From NCBI RefSeq assembly GCF_002102155.1, contig NZ_LQOU01000003.1:1-64000 (forward strand): a stretch of DNA of 64,000 nt. The letters are read 5' to 3'. This document shows, piece after piece, positions 41,310 through 53,796 of the stretch. Below the pieces are notes generated by a model. The model was not told the origin of the DNA. It made no database searches and saw only the letters and a list, made by a program, of their open reading frames with translations. How positions within the stretch are numbered: the stretch's first letter is position 1; the number at the start of each line of letters is the position of its first letter. A program made the translations under genes and the position numbers. Origin of the DNA: Mycobacterium europaeum (lineage in GTDB: Bacteria; Actinomycetota; Actinomycetes; Mycobacteriales; Mycobacteriaceae).

Positions 41310-44174
41310 TCAGGCGTCTTCGCTGACGGCTTGCGCGGCACTGTTGCCGTTGAGCGCGCCGTTGAGTCCCGAGGCGTCCGAGGGCAGCTCGAAGGCCGGG
41401 AACGCCGAACCGACCGCGGCCGTCGCCGCGCTGCGCTGCGCCTCCATCCGCGCCAGCGCCGCCTCGGTGAACACCGAGAGCCCCAGGTCGGGGTTGTAGC
41501 CGTGGATCTCTTTGACGTCGAGCTGGGCCAGGAAGTAGATGATCTCCTTGGACACCACCTGACCGGGGACCAGCACCGGAAAGCCGGGCGGGTAGGGCAC
41601 CACGAACGTGGTGGACACCAGCGTCTTGCCTTCGGCCAACCGCCGCCCCGCCATGCCGATCAGGACATGCTCGCGGTCGGACTCCTCGTATCCGGCGTAG
41701 AAGGCCGACCGCATGTCGCCGAAGATGCACGCGTCGACCGGCCGGAAGGCGACGTCGAACTCGCTGAAGTCGGGAAGGTGCGGCAGGTCCTGGGTGATCT
41801 CCTCGACATGCCGCTGGTGCAGCGCCCGGTCGGCGACGCTGGCCGCGCTTTCGGCACGGTCGAAATCGGTTGCCACCCTGCGCAAGACATCGAGCAGATA
41901 ATGCACGCTCGACCACGTGACACCGATGGTGAAGATCAGCAGCACGCTGTTGATCGACGTCTTGTTGATCTGGATGCCGAATCGCTCCATCAGGATCTTC
42001 TCGCGGAAGTCGTAGCCGTTCATCCCCGTCTTGCCGACGAACAGGGTCACCCGCGTCGCGTCCAGCACGAACTGATCGGACCGCCACGCCTCGTTCCACT
42101 CGGCCAGCGCGCCCTGGCGGACCTCGCGGTAGGAACTCACCGACGACGCCCGGAACTCCTCGGGCACCAGATCCGACTCGTCGAGGATGCGAAACCACTT
42201 GCTGATCAACCGGTCTCGACGCACCCGATGGCGGAAGACCAGCGCCATGTCGTAGGTCTGCCGGACCAGCTGAAAACCCTCGATGTCGACCTGCCGGCGG
42301 GCCAAGTCCAGCGACGCCAGCAGTTGCTGGTTCGGTGAGGTCGAGGTGTGGGTCAGGAACGCCTCACCGAACGCGTCGCGGGTCAGGGCGTTGAAGTCCT
42401 GGTCGCGGACGTGGATCATGGACGCCTGCCGAAGCGCGGACAGCGACTTGTGCGTCGAATGCGTCGCGTACACGCGGACCCGCGCGCGGGCGGGGTCGGG
42501 CAACAGCCGGCGGTCGACCCACTCCGACCGGTCCCCCTCTTTTTGCACCCGTTCCATTTCGGCCGCCCAATCCCGGTACTGCGCGGCGTATTCCGGCGAT
42601 GCCAGCATCTGCTCGAGGCGCTCGGCCGCCACCATCGCCGTGCGCTGCCGGGCCCACGGCACGGCCGTGGCGAACGCGTACCACGCCTCGTCCCACAGGA
42701 AGCAGATGTCCGGCTTGATCGCCAGCACCTCCTGCATGACCTGCAGCGGGTTGTACACCACGCCGTCGAAGGTGCAGTTGGTCAGCAGCAGCATGCGCAC
42801 CCGGTCCAGCTGGCCGGCCGCGTCCAGGTCCAGCAGTGTCTGCTTGATCGTGCGCAGCGACACCGCCCCGTAGATCGCGAACTGCGGCAACGGATACGCG
42901 TCCAGATACAGCGGGTACGCGCCGGCGAGCACCAGCCCGTAGTGGTGCGACTTGTGGCAATTGCGGTCGATCAGCACGATGTCGCCCGGGCGGGTCAGGG
43001 ACTGCACGACGATCTTGTTGGCGGTGGAGGTCCCGTTGGTGACGAAATACGAGTGGTCGGAGTTCCAGGTGTGCGCGGCCTTGTCCATCGCCTTCTTGAT
43101 GTTGCCGTGCGGGTCGAGCAGCGAGTCCAGGCCGCCGGACGTGGTCGACGTCTCGGCCATGAAGATGTTGCGGCCGTAGAACTCCCCCATGTCCTGCAAC
43201 GACTTCGAGTTGAAGATGCTGGCGCCGCGCGCGACGGGCAGCGCGTGGAATTGGCCCACCGGTGCCGCCGCATACGCCCGCAGCGCATCGAAAAACGGTG
43301 TGCTGTAACGGTTCCGCAGCCCGGCGAGCACCGTGCTGTGCAGGTCGGTGACGTCGTTGAGCCGGTAGAACGTCCGGTCGTAGACGTCGGGCTCGGTGTC
43401 GTCGCCCGCCGCGATCGACTCGTCGGTCAGCAGGTACAGGTCGATGTGGGGCCGCAGCTCGCGGATCCACTCGCCGCACTCCACCCAGTCGTTGGCGCGG
43501 TCGGGGATGACGTCGCCCGCGTCCTCGTTCGGCCCCAGCAGCGTGTTCATCAGCGGCAGCCGGTCGCGGGACCGCAGGGGCAGGTCATCGCGGATGATCG
43601 CGGCCTGGATCTCCCCGTTCAGCGCGACCGCGGTGATGGCGTCTTCGACGCTGGGCACCACCAGGATCTCGAACTGCACGTCGTCGGACGGGTTGCGCAG
43701 GGTCCGCAGGCATTCGGCCAGGCAGTCGGGGGCCGTCGCGGGCGCGTCGTCGGCGAGCAACACGGTGTAGAACTGCTGCTGTTTGGCCTGGGCCACCAGC
43801 TCCTGATCGGCCAGCGGCGCGGAGGTGTCGAAAAGGCCTGCGCGGTCGCCGTATTCACTCAACAGCCGCACGGCCATGGACACCTCTTCGGTGAGCCGCA
43901 CCGTGGACAGGCTCTCGAGGTGCGCACGGAAGACCGCCAGGTTCTGCGCCCCGGGGTACAGCCAGTACCGCTCGTAGGCGGCGATGCGGTCCATCAGGCG
44001 TTTCACCCGGGCCACGTCGTGGGTCTTGTCGAGGCCGGCCAGGTCGACCTCGGCGAGGTGGCGGCACGCATCGTCGAGCAGGTTCCAGGTGTCGACGCGG
44101 GCGTAGGACGGGTTGGCCACCGCCGCCAGCGCGGAGACGCGGAGTCGTCGCGGCTGGGTGGTGTATCGAGTCAT
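41310..44174 (-). CDS. PLP-dependent Orn/Lys/Arg decarboxylase (Rv2531c-like)
   Basis: The 954-residue group III (prokaryotic ornithine/lysine/arginine) decarboxylase has an N-terminal wing/receiver-like region (about 1-290). The PLP fold (about 300-700) holds the phosphate loop TNGTSTANK (379-387), NCHKSHHYG, DEAW (495-498) and the Schiff-base lysine K576 in ATHSTHKSLSALRQ. A C-terminal domain carries VPYPPGFPVLVPGQ. Whether the substrate is ornithine, lysine or arginine is undetermined, and no antiporter gene lies nearby to indicate an acid-resistance pair. It converges with the small exported-protein gene, with two bases between stops. Confidence 0.92.
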   Translation of the reverse strand: MTRYTTQPRRLRVSALAAVANPSYARVDTWNLLDDACRHLAEVDLAGLDKTHDVARVKRLMDRIAAYERYWLYPGAQNLAVFRAHLESLSTVRLTEEVSMAVRLLSEYGDRAGLFDTSAPLADQELVAQAKQQQFYTVLLADDAPATAPDCLAECLRTLRNPSDDVQFEILVVPSVEDAITAVALNGEIQAAIIRDDLPLRSRDRLPLMNTLLGPNEDAGDVIPDRANDWVECGEWIRELRPHIDLYLLTDESIAAGDDTEPDVYDRTFYRLNDVTDLHSTVLAGLRNRYSTPFFDALRAYAAAPVGQFHALPVARGASIFNSKSLQDMGEFYGRNIFMAETSTTSGGLDSLLDPHGNIKKAMDKAAHTWNSDHSYFVTNGTSTANKIVVQSLTRPGDIVLIDRNCHKSHHYGLVLAGAYPLYLDAYPLPQFAIYGAVSLRTIKQTLLDLDAAGQLDRVRMLLLTNCTFDGVVYNPLQVMQEVLAIKPDICFLWDEAWYAFATAVPWARQRTAMVAAERLEQMLASPEYAAQYRDWAAEMERVQKEGDRSEWVDRRLLPDPARARVRVYATHSTHKSLSALRQASMIHVRDQDFNALTRDAFGEAFLTHTSTSPNQQLLASLDLARRQVDIEGFQLVRQTYDMALVFRHRVRRDRLISKWFRILDESDLVPEEFRASSVSSYREVRQGALAEWNEAWRSDQFVLDATRVTLFVGKTGMNGYDFREKILMERFGIQINKTSINSVLLIFTIGVTWSSVHYLLDVLRRVATDFDRAESAASVADRALHQRHVEEITQDLPHLPDFSEFDVAFRPVDACIFGDMRSAFYAGYEESDREHVLIGMAGRRLAEGKTLVSTTFVVPYPPGFPVLVPGQVVSKEIIYFLAQLDVKEIHGYNPDLGLSVFTEAALARMEAQRSAATAAVGSAFPAFELPSDASGLNGALNGNSAAQAVSEDA

Positions 44175-44252
44175 GACCTCACCTGTTCTTCTGTGCGACT
44201 TGTATTCTCACCCCGCCGCGGCTCCCGCGTGCTCGTTTCGCGTGAGCGCTCC

Positions 44253-44642
44253 TCAGCCGTCCAGCTCGTCGTCGGCGTCCACGACGCGCCGATTCGCCCG
44301 GGTGCCGTCCACCCAGCGCAGCACCGGCAGATCCCAGCGCCGGGCCGGCAGCTCGGTGACGTCGGTCAGGGACCTGACCACCGACTGGGTCAGACCCATG
44401 AGCGCGGCCATCACCGGCAGCAGCGGCTGCAGTGGCCTGGCGGCCGAGCGGACGGTGCTGATGCGCCGCGCCACGATCAGGCGCTCGACGCAGTGATAGA
44501 GCCAGGCGCCCACACCGAGCGCGTAGATGGACAGCGCGGACGCGACGATCGTCCAGCCGAAGGCGGCGCACACGACGGCGCCCAGCACCACCGTCGCGGC
44601 CAACAATCCCGCGACGACGACGCGCAGCTCCAGCCGGGTCAC
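44253..44642 (-). CDS. small membrane protein after nusB (Rv2532c-like)
   Basis: The 129-residue protein has two N-terminal transmembrane helices (about 5-27 and 28-50, [19 protein letters not shown] and then [13 protein letters not shown]) and a hydrophilic C-terminus ending DADDELDG. It corresponds to Mtb Rv2532c. The GTG start overlaps the nusB stop as GTGA (44639-44642), which sets the start well inside a longer open frame. Function unknown. Confidence 0.78.
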   Translation of the reverse strand: MTRLELRVVVAGLLAATVVLGAVVCAAFGWTIVASALSIYALGVGAWLYHCVERLIVARRISTVRSAARPLQPLLPVMAALMGLTQSVVRSLTDVTELPARRWDLPVLRWVDGTRANRRVVDADDELDG

Positions 44643-45136
44643 CCGTCGGGGCCCTCGTTCTCCGGCCCGGCGGCGGGCGCGGACCGGACCGCCGCGGCGG
44701 CGGCCCGGATCTGCGGCGTCACCAGCATGACCTGGCCCAGCACGCCGTTGACGAAGCCGGGCGAGTCGTCGGTGGACAGCTCCTTGGCCAGCTGCACGGC
44801 CTCGTCCACGGCGACCGGCTCCGGGACGTCGTCGGCGTAGAGCAGCTCCCACACGGCGACTCGCAGGATCGCGCGATCGACGGCGGGCAGCCGGTCCAGC
44901 GTCCAGCCCTGCAGGTGCGAGCTGATCAGGTCGTCGATGTGGGCGGCGTGCTCGCCGACCCCCCGGGCGGCCGCGACCGTGTAGGGCTGCAGCGGCGCCA
45001 CGTCGGGGTTGGTCTCGGCCAGCGCGGCCCGCACGTCGACCACCTCGGCCGCGCCCAGTCCGCGGGCCTCGGCCTCGAACAGCAGGTCGACGGCGCGCTT
45101 GCGGGCCTGGTGGCGTCCCCTGACGGGCCTGCTCAC
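44639..45136 (-). CDS. nusB: transcription antitermination factor NusB
   Basis: The 165-residue all-helical protein binds boxA RNA with S10 (NusE) during rRNA antitermination. It has the family start [20 protein letters not shown] with the Arg-rich RNA-binding motif, and [46 protein letters not shown] follows, listed in two parts. GTG at 45136 overlaps the efp stop (GTGA). Confidence 0.95.
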   Translation of the reverse strand: MSRPVRGRHQARKRAVDLLFEAEARGLGAAEVVDVRAALAETNPDVAPLQPYTVAAARGVGEHAAHIDDLISSHLQGWTLDRLPAVDRAILRVAVWELLYADDVPEPVAVDEAVQLAKELSTDDSPGFVNGVLGQVMLVTPQIRAAAAAVRSAPAAGPENEGPDG

Positions 45137-45696
45137 GCGTTGACGCGTCCCAGGTAGCTGCCGTCGCGCGTATCCACCTTCAGCTTGTCGCCGGTGTTGA
45201 TGAACAGCGGCACCTGGATTTCGGCCCCGGTCTCCACGGTGGCGGGTTTGGTGCCGGCGCTGGACCGGTCACCCTGCAGGCCCGGCTCGGTGTGGGTGAC
45301 CTCCATCTCGACCGACACCGGCAGTTCGATGTAGAGCGGCGCACCGTTGTGGAACGCCACCTGCACCGGCAGGCCCTCCAGCAGGAACCGGGCGGCGTCG
45401 CCGACCAGCGACTCCGGCAGCGGATGCTGCTCGTAGTCCTGACTGTCCATGAACACGAAGTCCGAGCCGTCGCGGTAGAGATAGGTGGTGTCGCGCCGGT
45501 CGACGGTGGCGGTCTCCACCTTCACGCCGGCGTTGTAGGTCTTGTCGACGACCTTGCCCGACAGCACATTTTTCAGCTTGGTGCGCACGAAGGCCGGCCC
45601 CTTGCCGGGTTTGACGTGCTGGAACTCGACGATCTGCCACAGCTGGCCGTCGATCACCAGCACCAGTCCGTTCTTGAAATCGGCGGTGCTTGCCAC
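45133..45696 (-). CDS. efp: translation elongation factor P
   Basis: The 187-residue three-domain (KOW, OB, C-terminal) EF-P relieves ribosome stalling at proline stretches. The loop that enters the peptidyl-transferase centre reads [11 protein letters not shown], with the potentially modified lysine K32. No epmA/epmB modification genes are seen here. C-terminal signatures include [18 protein letters not shown]. The GTG start at 45696 has AGGAGA a little upstream. It leads the efp-nusB-Rv2532c-like unit. Confidence 0.96.
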   Translation of the reverse strand: MASTADFKNGLVLVIDGQLWQIVEFQHVKPGKGPAFVRTKLKNVLSGKVVDKTYNAGVKVETATVDRRDTTYLYRDGSDFVFMDSQDYEQHPLPESLVGDAARFLLEGLPVQVAFHNGAPLYIELPVSVEMEVTHTEPGLQGDRSSAGTKPATVETGAEIQVPLFINTGDKLKVDTRDGSYLGRVNA

Positions 45697-45829
45697 GGTT
45701 CGGTGTCTCTCCTAGGGAATGAACAGCCGTTCTCCGGCTGTCTGCAATGTGTCCGTCAGTCTAAGTCGCGTCGCGGCCGGGACCCGCGGGTCGGGTGGCC
45801 CGGGACCGGCGGGAAGCCCGCCGCACGCG

Positions 45830-46051
45830 CTACGGGCCGGCCTCGTCCGGCTTGGTGGCCGAAGGGGGCATCCGCTTGATCATCGTCAAGAAGGGAACGC
45901 TCAGGCCTCGACCGCCGGTGAACGGCACGGGGACGGTGAAATACACGATGTCGATCTCGAGCCGCATCTCCCGTAAGGGCTGGGCGTGGATGTCCCACCG
46001 GAAGTCCCGCAGGCGCGCCCAACCACGTTCGATTGGCTCCACCCCGCTCAC
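45830..46051 (-). CDS. small conserved-looking hypothetical protein between pepQ and efp
   Basis: The 73-residue frame reads VSGVEPIERGWARLRDFRWD, then contains LREMRLEIDIVYFTVPVPFT. It has a balanced composition rather than the Arg/Pro-rich look of noncoding frames in this genome. It fills part of a 404-base gap on the strand of its neighbours. The GTG at 46051 follows a G-rich stretch and is a weak start. I do not recognise a family. No signal peptide or membrane helix is evident, although VYFTVPVPF is hydrophobic. Confidence 0.5.
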   Translation of the reverse strand: MSGVEPIERGWARLRDFRWDIHAQPLREMRLEIDIVYFTVPVPFTGGRGLSVPFLTMIKRMPPSATKPDEAGP

Positions 46052-46100
46052 GCCCCCCGACTCTACCCCCGGACGCCGGTCCGCCAAATGCCCAGTTTGC

Positions 46101-47219
46101 CTAGTCGAGAACGGCAAGCCCCTTGGGGAACCTGGTCAGCAGTTCCGGTGCCTGCCCGCGCGTTGCGCCCGCTTCGTCGGGCACGACCAGCGTGTCCTCG
46201 ATGCGCACGCCGCCGCGACCGGGGAGGTAGACGCCCGGCTCGACGGTCACCACCGAACCCGCCAGCAGGGTGCCGGTGGAGGTGGCCCCGATTCCCGGCG
46301 CCTCGTGGATCTGCAACCCCACCCCGTGCCCCAGCCCGTGGCCGAACTGCTCGCCGTAACCCGCGTCGACGATCATCTGCCGCGCGGCGCCGTCGACATC
46401 GCGCAGGCTCGCACCCGGCCGCAGCGCCTCCCGGCCGGCCCGCTGCGCATCGGCGACCAGCTGATAGATCTCCAGTTGCCAATCGGCCGGCTTGCCGAGC
46501 ACGAAGGTGCGGGTCATGTCGGAGTGATAGCCGGCCACCAGCGCGCCGAAGTCGATCTTGACGAAGTCGCCCGCCGCCAGCGGCGCGTCGGTGGGGCGGT
46601 GATGCGGGATCGCCGAATTCGCGCCGGCGGCCACGATGGTCTCGAACGAGATCGCATCGGCGCCGTGGTCGAGCATGAGGGCCTCCAGCTCCCGGCTCAC
46701 CTCGCGCTCGGTTCGCCCGGGCCGCAGGCCCCCGCGCTCCACCAGCTCCGCGAGCGCGGCGTCGGCCGCCTCGCAGGCCAGTCGCAGCAGCGCCACCTCG
46801 CCGTCGTCCTTGACCTCGCGCAGCGCCTCGACGGTTCCCGCGGCCCGCACCAGCTCGGTGTCCGCGTTGCGTTCGCCGAGCTCGCCGGTCAGGACGTCGA
46901 AGGCGTCGACGGTCACCACGTTGCTTTCGAAGCCCAGCCTCGCCACGCCGCCCTCGGCGGCCCGGCCGACCAGATGCCGCCCGAGGGCCCGCTCGATGGC
47001 GATCTCGAGCCCCGGCGCCTGCTCGGCGGCCTGGGTGCGATATCGGCCGTCGGTGGCCAGCACCGGGTCGCGATCGTCGGCGAACACCAGCAACGCGCCG
47101 TTGGATCCGGTGAAACCGGACAGGTAACGCACGTTGTGCAGGTCGCTGACCAGCATCGCGTCCAGTCCAACGGCCCCGATTTGCGCCTTCAGGTGGTCCC
47201 GGCGCTGAGAATGTGTCAC
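46101..47219 (-). CDS. pepQ: M24-family Xaa-Pro aminopeptidase/dipeptidase
   Basis: The 372-residue protein has a creatinase-like N-terminal domain (about 1-135) and a pita-bread metallopeptidase domain. Metal ligands are visible in FVKIDFGALVAGYHSDMTRT (two Asp), GHGLGHGVGLQIHE (His), TVEPGVYLPG (Glu) and RIEDTLVV (Glu). It releases N-terminal residues before proline, complementing EF-P only by coincidence of subject. Mtb Rv2535c. The start is GTG at 47219, 33 bases from the divergent gene at 47253. Confidence 0.93.
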   Translation of the reverse strand: MTHSQRRDHLKAQIGAVGLDAMLVSDLHNVRYLSGFTGSNGALLVFADDRDPVLATDGRYRTQAAEQAPGLEIAIERALGRHLVGRAAEGGVARLGFESNVVTVDAFDVLTGELGERNADTELVRAAGTVEALREVKDDGEVALLRLACEAADAALAELVERGGLRPGRTEREVSRELEALMLDHGADAISFETIVAAGANSAIPHHRPTDAPLAAGDFVKIDFGALVAGYHSDMTRTFVLGKPADWQLEIYQLVADAQRAGREALRPGASLRDVDGAARQMIVDAGYGEQFGHGLGHGVGLQIHEAPGIGATSTGTLLAGSVVTVEPGVYLPGRGGVRIEDTLVVPDEAGATRGQAPELLTRFPKGLAVLD

Positions 47220-47238
47220 GACCCTTGACGGTACTCGC

Positions 47239-47244
47239 TACGCT
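47239..47244 (+). promoter_or_regulatory. leaderless-type -10 element
   Basis: TACGCT ends eight bases before ATG 47253. No ribosome site is present. Confidence 0.5.
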
Positions 47245-47252
47245 GATTGCCC

Positions 47253-47965
47253 ATGAGGTCCTGGATGCTGCGCGGATTGGTCTACGCCGCGGCGATGGTA
47301 GTCGTTCGTTTGTTCCAAGGCGCGTTGATCAACGCGTGGCAGACGCAGGCCGGGCTTTTCAGCGTGGTGCTGCTGCTTCTCTTCATCATCGGCGTGGCCG
47401 TGTGGGGGGTATTCGACGGCCGGGCCGACGCCATCGCGAACCCGGACCCGGACCGGCGGCGCGACCTGGCGATGACCTGGCTGCTGGCCGGCCTGGTGGC
47501 CGGCGTCCTGTCCGGCGCCGTCTCCTGGCTCATCGCGCTGTTCTACAAGGGCCTCTACACGGGCGGGCTGATCAACGAGCTGACCACGTTCGCGGCGTTC
47601 ACCGCGCTCTGCGTGTTCCTGCCCGGGATCATCGGCGTGACCATCGGCCGCTGGCGGGTGGACCGGCAGTACGAGAAGGAGCCGGAAAAACGCCATGGCC
47701 TCGGGGACAAGCAAGGGCGCGACAGTGACACCGACGTGTTCTCCACGGTGCGCGGTGACGACGCGCCGACCGGGGAGATCCCGGCGGCCGCAGCGCAGCA
47801 CGAGGAGCGGACCGCGGCGGTCGCGACCGCCGAGCGGGAGGCACCCACGGAAGCGGCCGAGCGCGACGCGCCCACCGAAACGATCGCCAAGACCGACGAC
47901 GACCCCAAGACCGAGGTGATCCGGACGGTCGGCGACGAGCCCGGCAAGCCGGACTCGGACAAGGG

Positions 47966-47969
<4 letters not shown>
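47253..47969 (+). CDS. B-box-like membrane protein with long acidic tail (Rv2536-like)
   Basis: The 238-residue protein has four transmembrane helices in the first 130 residues (starting [16 protein letters not shown], ending [12 protein letters not shown]). The roughly 100-residue cytosolic tail is rich in Glu, Asp, Ala and Thr, with near-repeats [18 protein letters not shown]. It matches Mtb Rv2536 in position between pepQ and aroQ. Function unknown; the tail may be a phosphorylation or protein-binding platform. ATG 47253 is preferred over TTG 47247. Its TAG overlaps the aroQ TAA on the other strand (47966-47969). Confidence 0.8.
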
Positions 47970-50032
<2,063 letters not shown>

Positions 50033-50033
<1 letters not shown>

Positions 50034-51247
50034 CACGCGGTACCCCGCGCGGCCGGCGGCTCCCGGTCGGCGACCGCGCGCCGATACGCCTCGATGTTGC
50101 GGCGGGTCTCGGTGAGCGAGTCGCCGCCGAACTTCTCCAGCGCCGCGCGCGCCAGTACCAACGCCACCATGGCCTCGACCACCACGCCGGCGGCCGGCAC
50201 CGCGCAGACGTCGGACCGCTGGTGGATGGCGACGGCCTCGCCGCCGGTGGCCATGTCGACGGTGGCCAGCGCCCGCGGCACGGTGGAGATGGGCTTCATC
50301 GCGGCGCGCACCCGCAGCGGCTGGCCGTTGGTCATGCCGCCCTCGAGCCCGCCGGCGCGGTTGGTCGAGCGGACGACGCCGTCGGGCCCGGGATACATCT
50401 CGTCGTGGGCGCGGCTGCCCCGACGGCGCGCCGTCTCGAAGCCGTCGCCGATCTCCACGCCCTTGATGGCCTGGACCCCCATGACCGCGGCGGCGAGCTG
50501 ACTGTCGAGCCGGTTGTCGCCGCTGGTGAACGAGCCGAGCCCGACGGGCAGGCCCAGGGCCACCACCTCGATCACACCGCCGAGCGTGTCACCGTCCTTC
50601 TTGGCCGCCTCGATCTCGGCGATCATCGCCTCTTCGGCGGCCTTGTCGAAGGCGCGCACCGGGCTGTCGTCGATGGCGGGCAGGTCTTGCGGCCGCGGCG
50701 GCGGGCCGTCGTAGGGTTCCGACGGACCGATCGCGATGACGTGGGACAGCACCTCGACGCCCATCGCCTGGCGCAGGAACGACCGGGCGATGGTCCCGGC
50801 CGCGACGCGGGCAGCGGTCTCGCGGGCGCTGGCCCGCTCCAGCACCGGCCGGGCGTCGTCGAAGCCGTACTTGAGCATGCCCGCGTAGTCGGCGTGGCCG
50901 GGCCGCGGCCGGGTGAGCGGTTCGTTGCGCGCTGAGTTTTCCAGCTCGGCGGCTCGCGCCGGGTCGACCGGGTCGGCGGCCATCACGGTCTCCCACTTGG
51001 GCCACTCGGTGTTGCCGATCTCGATCGCGATGGGCCCGCCCAGCGTCAGCCCGTGGCGCACCCCGGACAGCACGGTCACCGCGTCGCGCTCGAACTTCAT
51101 CCGCGCGCCGCGGCCGTAACCGAGCCGGCGGCGGGCCAATTGGTCGGCGATGTCGGTGGAGGTGACCTCAACGCCGGCGACCATGCCCTCGACCATGGCC
51201 ACCAACGCGCGGCCATGCGACTCTCCTGCGGTGATCCAACGCAACAC
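50033..51247 (-). CDS. aroC: chorismate synthase
   Basis: The 404-residue FMN-dependent enzyme makes chorismate from EPSP. Signatures are [13 protein letters not shown] at the N-terminus and [27 protein letters not shown] and [14 protein letters not shown] complete them. Mtb name aroF (Rv2540c). The GTG start lies 57 bases after the prepilin-peptidase-like gene. Mtb carries several genes, including toxin-antitoxin modules, between these two; here none is present. Confidence 0.96.
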
Positions 51248-51304
51248 CCGATCATCTTCCCATGTGCGCCCGGGTGGCCTTGCATCCGCGCGCCGCCGTC
51301 GGGG

Positions 51305-51730
51305 TCAGGCGAGCGCCAGCCCGATCGCGGCGGCGGTGGCCACGCACATCGACGGGCCGTGCGGCACCGCGGCCGCGCCCGCCCGGCCGGCGAGCCGGCC
51401 CCACGTCACGGTCAGCAGCGGCGCGGCCAGCGCCGCCAGGAACCACACCGCGGCGCCGAAGCAGCCGGCCAGCGCGCCCACGCCGATCGCCAGCTTGACG
51501 TCGCCGGCCCCCATCCCCGCCGGCGCCATCAGGTGCACCAGCAGATAGATCGCGGTCAGCGCGGCCGCGCCGGCCAGGGCGGGCCAGCCGCGCCCGGCCA
51601 CGGCGGCCGCCAGCAGGATCACCCCGGCCCCGGGCAGCGTCAGCAGATTCGGCAACCGGCGCTCGCGGACGTCGTATCCGCTCAACACCGCCAGCCAGGC
51701 CAGCACCGCGACCGTCGCCGCCATCCGCAT
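51305..51730 (-). CDS. A24-type prepilin peptidase-like membrane protein (Rv2551c-like)
   Basis: The 141-residue protein comprises only the peptidase half of type IV leader peptidases, with both catalytic aspartates: D20 (GYDVRERRLPN) and D77 in GAGDVKL. About five helices; the N-terminal methylase domain is missing, as in archaeal/actinobacterial Tad-type peptidases. No pilin genes are in the window. It starts 10 bases after aroE. An ATG two codons in (51724) is equally possible. Confidence 0.85.
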   Translation of the reverse strand: MRMAATVAVLAWLAVLSGYDVRERRLPNLLTLPGAGVILLAAAVAGRGWPALAGAAALTAIYLLVHLMAPAGMGAGDVKLAIGVGALAGCFGAAVWFLAALAAPLLTVTWGRLAGRAGAAAVPHGPSMCVATAAAIGLALA

Positions 51731-51740
51731 GCCGCGGACG

Positions 51741-52580
51741 CTAGCCGAGGGCCGCGGCCATTGCCTCTCGCGGCGCCGGGAGCCCTGTGAACAACTCGAC
51801 CTGGGTGAACGCCTGGTGCAGCAGCATCTGCAACCCGCTGACGACGCGGCCGCCCGCCGCGGCCACCGCGGCGGCCAGCGGCGTGGGCCACGGGTCGTAG
51901 ACGGCGTCGAGCAGCACCGGGATCGGCGCGAAGGTGTCCGCGTACCGCGCCGCGACGTTCGCGGGGATGGTGCTGACCAGCACCTCGGCGGCGGCCACCG
52001 CGCCGGCCAGCCCGTCGCTGTCCAGGGCCACGAACCGCGTCGGCACCCCGGCGCCCGTGCCGAGGTCCACCAGCCGGGCCGCCTGATCGGGGTTGCGCGC
52101 GACGACGGTGATGGCGGTGACGCCGAGCTGAGCCAGCCCCAGGACGGCCGCCGGCGCGGTGCCGCCCGAGCCGCACACCAGCGCCAGGCCGGCCACTTCC
52201 CCTTGTGACGCCAGCGCCCCCGCGACGCCGTCGATGTCGGTGTTGTCGGCCCGCCAGCCCGCCGCCGTGCGGACCAGGGTGTTGGCCGACCCGACCCGCT
52301 CGGCCCGGTCGGTGCGCTCGTCGGCGAACCGCAGCGCGGCGAACTTGCCCGGCATGGTCACCGACACCCCGACCCACTCGGGCCCGAACCCGCCGACCAC
52401 CGCGGGCAGCTGCTCGGCGTCGCACTCGATGCGCTCGTAGGTCCAGTCGTGCAGGCCCAGCGCCCGGTAGGCCGCCAGGTGCAGCTGCGGTGACTTCGAG
52501 TGGGCGATCGGCTTGCCGAGCACCGCCGCTTTCCGGGCCGCGCCCGGGACGGGCGCCCTACCGTGCGGAGTCGAGGACAC
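51741..52580 (-). CDS. aroE: shikimate dehydrogenase
   Basis: The NADP-dependent enzyme reduces dehydroshikimate. Substrate-binding signatures: GKPIAHSKSPQLHLAAYRAL (SxS), VTMPGKFAAL with the catalytic Lys, NTDIDG. Cofactor domain: CGSGGTAPAAVLGL and VVARNPDQA. C-terminal GLQMLLHQAFTQVELFTG. The likely start is GTG 52580 ([10 protein letters not shown]...), 279 residues, which overlaps the mltG 3' end by 23 bases; no nearer ATG/GTG precedes the conserved region. Confidence 0.9.
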   Translation of the reverse strand: MSSTPHGRAPVPGAARKAAVLGKPIAHSKSPQLHLAAYRALGLHDWTYERIECDAEQLPAVVGGFGPEWVGVSVTMPGKFAALRFADERTDRAERVGSANTLVRTAAGWRADNTDIDGVAGALASQGEVAGLALVCGSGGTAPAAVLGLAQLGVTAITVVARNPDQAARLVDLGTGAGVPTRFVALDSDGLAGAVAAAEVLVSTIPANVAARYADTFAPIPVLLDAVYDPWPTPLAAAVAAAGGRVVSGLQMLLHQAFTQVELFTGLPAPREAMAAALG

Positions 52581-53796
52581 CGTTGCGCTTAGCCAGCTCG
52601 ATATTGGCCAGGTGCTGCTGATAATCCTTGGTGAACAGCGTCGTCCCCTGGGCGTCGATGGTGACGAAGTACAACCAGTCGCCGGGCTCGGGATGCTCGG
52701 CGGCATGCAGGGCGTCGGTACCGGGCGAGCAGATCGCCGTCGCCGGCAGCCCCTGCGACACGTAGGTGTTCCACGGCGTCTTCTGGGCGCGGTCGGCGTC
52801 GGTGGTGGCGACCTCGCGGCGGTCCAGCGGGTAGTTGACCGTCGAGTCGAATTCCAGCGTGTGGTGCGCGTGCAGGCGGTTGTAGATGACCTGGGCGACC
52901 TTGGCGAAGTCCTGGGATTTGGATTCCTGCTCCACCAGCGAGGCCACCACCAGGATGTCGTAGGGCGACAGGCCCATGGTTTGGGCGGTGTCCCCCAGCC
53001 CGGACTTCATGTACTCGACGGCGCCGGCGCTGATCAGCCCGGACAGGATGGTCTGGGCCGAGGCGGACGGGTCGACGTTGAAGGTCCCCGGTGCGATCAG
53101 CCCCTCGATCCGGCGATGGTCCTTGCCGAGCTCGGTGAACGGCTCGACGGCCCACGGCGGCACCGACAGCGCCGCGGGGGGGCTGTTGGTCGCCGCCGCC
53201 CGCAGCTCCTCCACCGCCACGCAGTGCTGGTTGCCATCCAGGTCCACGCAGGTGGCGCGGGAGATCAGGGTGAAGATCCCCGGGTTCACCTTGTTGGTCT
53301 TCATGTCGGTGGTGTCGTCGAGCTGGCGGCCTTCGGGGATGACCAGCCGGCCGACCCGGTTGTTCGGGTCGGTCAGCCGCGCGACCGCGTTGGCCGCCGG
53401 GATTTCGGTGCGCATCCGGTAATAGCCGGGCTGGATCGAGGAGATCTTGCTGTTGCCGTGCGCGGCGTTGACGAAGGCGCGGACGGTCTTGACCACCTGC
53501 TCGTGCTGCAGCGTCTCCCCGACCATGGTGGTCGAGTCGCCGTCCTTGATCTGGATGACGATGTCGCGCTTGCCGTCTCCGGTGTAGTCGTCACCGGCCC
53601 CGAACACCGTGTGCCAGAGCTTGGCGCCGACGAACACCCCCACCAGCACGACGACGGCCACGACCGCGAGCACGATCTGGCCGGTGAACCGCCGGCGGCG
53701 TCCCCGCTGGGCCCGGTTCCGGGCGACGCGGCTCCCCTTTCGGGACGGACCGACCGCTTCGGGTTCGGCCCGTTGGCGCCGTGCGCTGTCAACCAT
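52558..53796 (-). CDS. mltG: MltG endolytic murein transglycosylase
   Basis: The 412-residue inner-membrane protein terminates or trims nascent peptidoglycan strands. It has a basic cytosolic start, one transmembrane helix (about 38-60, [20 protein letters not shown]), then the YceG-like extracytoplasmic domain. Its catalytic glutamate lies in [10 protein letters not shown], and [14 protein letters not shown] and [15 protein letters not shown] complete the fold. It lies in the alaS-ruvX-mltG-aroE series common to actinobacteria. Its start overlaps ruvX by eight bases. Confidence 0.94.
   Translation of the reverse strand: MVDSARRQRAEPEAVGPSRKGSRVARNRAQRGRRRRFTGQIVLAVVAVVVLVGVFVGAKLWHTVFGAGDDYTGDGKRDIVIQIKDGDSTTMVGETLQHEQVVKTVRAFVNAAHGNSKISSIQPGYYRMRTEIPAANAVARLTDPNNRVGRLVIPEGRQLDDTTDMKTNKVNPGIFTLISRATCVDLDGNQHCVAVEELRAAATNSPPAALSVPPWAVEPFTELGKDHRRIEGLIAPGTFNVDPSASAQTILSGLISAGAVEYMKSGLGDTAQTMGLSPYDILVVASLVEQESKSQDFAKVAQVIYNRLHAHHTLEFDSTVNYPLDRREVATTDADRAQKTPWNTYVSQGLPATAICSPGTDALHAAEHPEPGDWLYFVTIDAQGTTLFTKDYQQHLANIELAKRNGVLDSAR

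Noticed and set aside
42348..44840. 830-codon open frame antisense to the PLP decarboxylase
   Set aside because: The decarboxylase frame has catalytic motifs and expected length; this frame has none.
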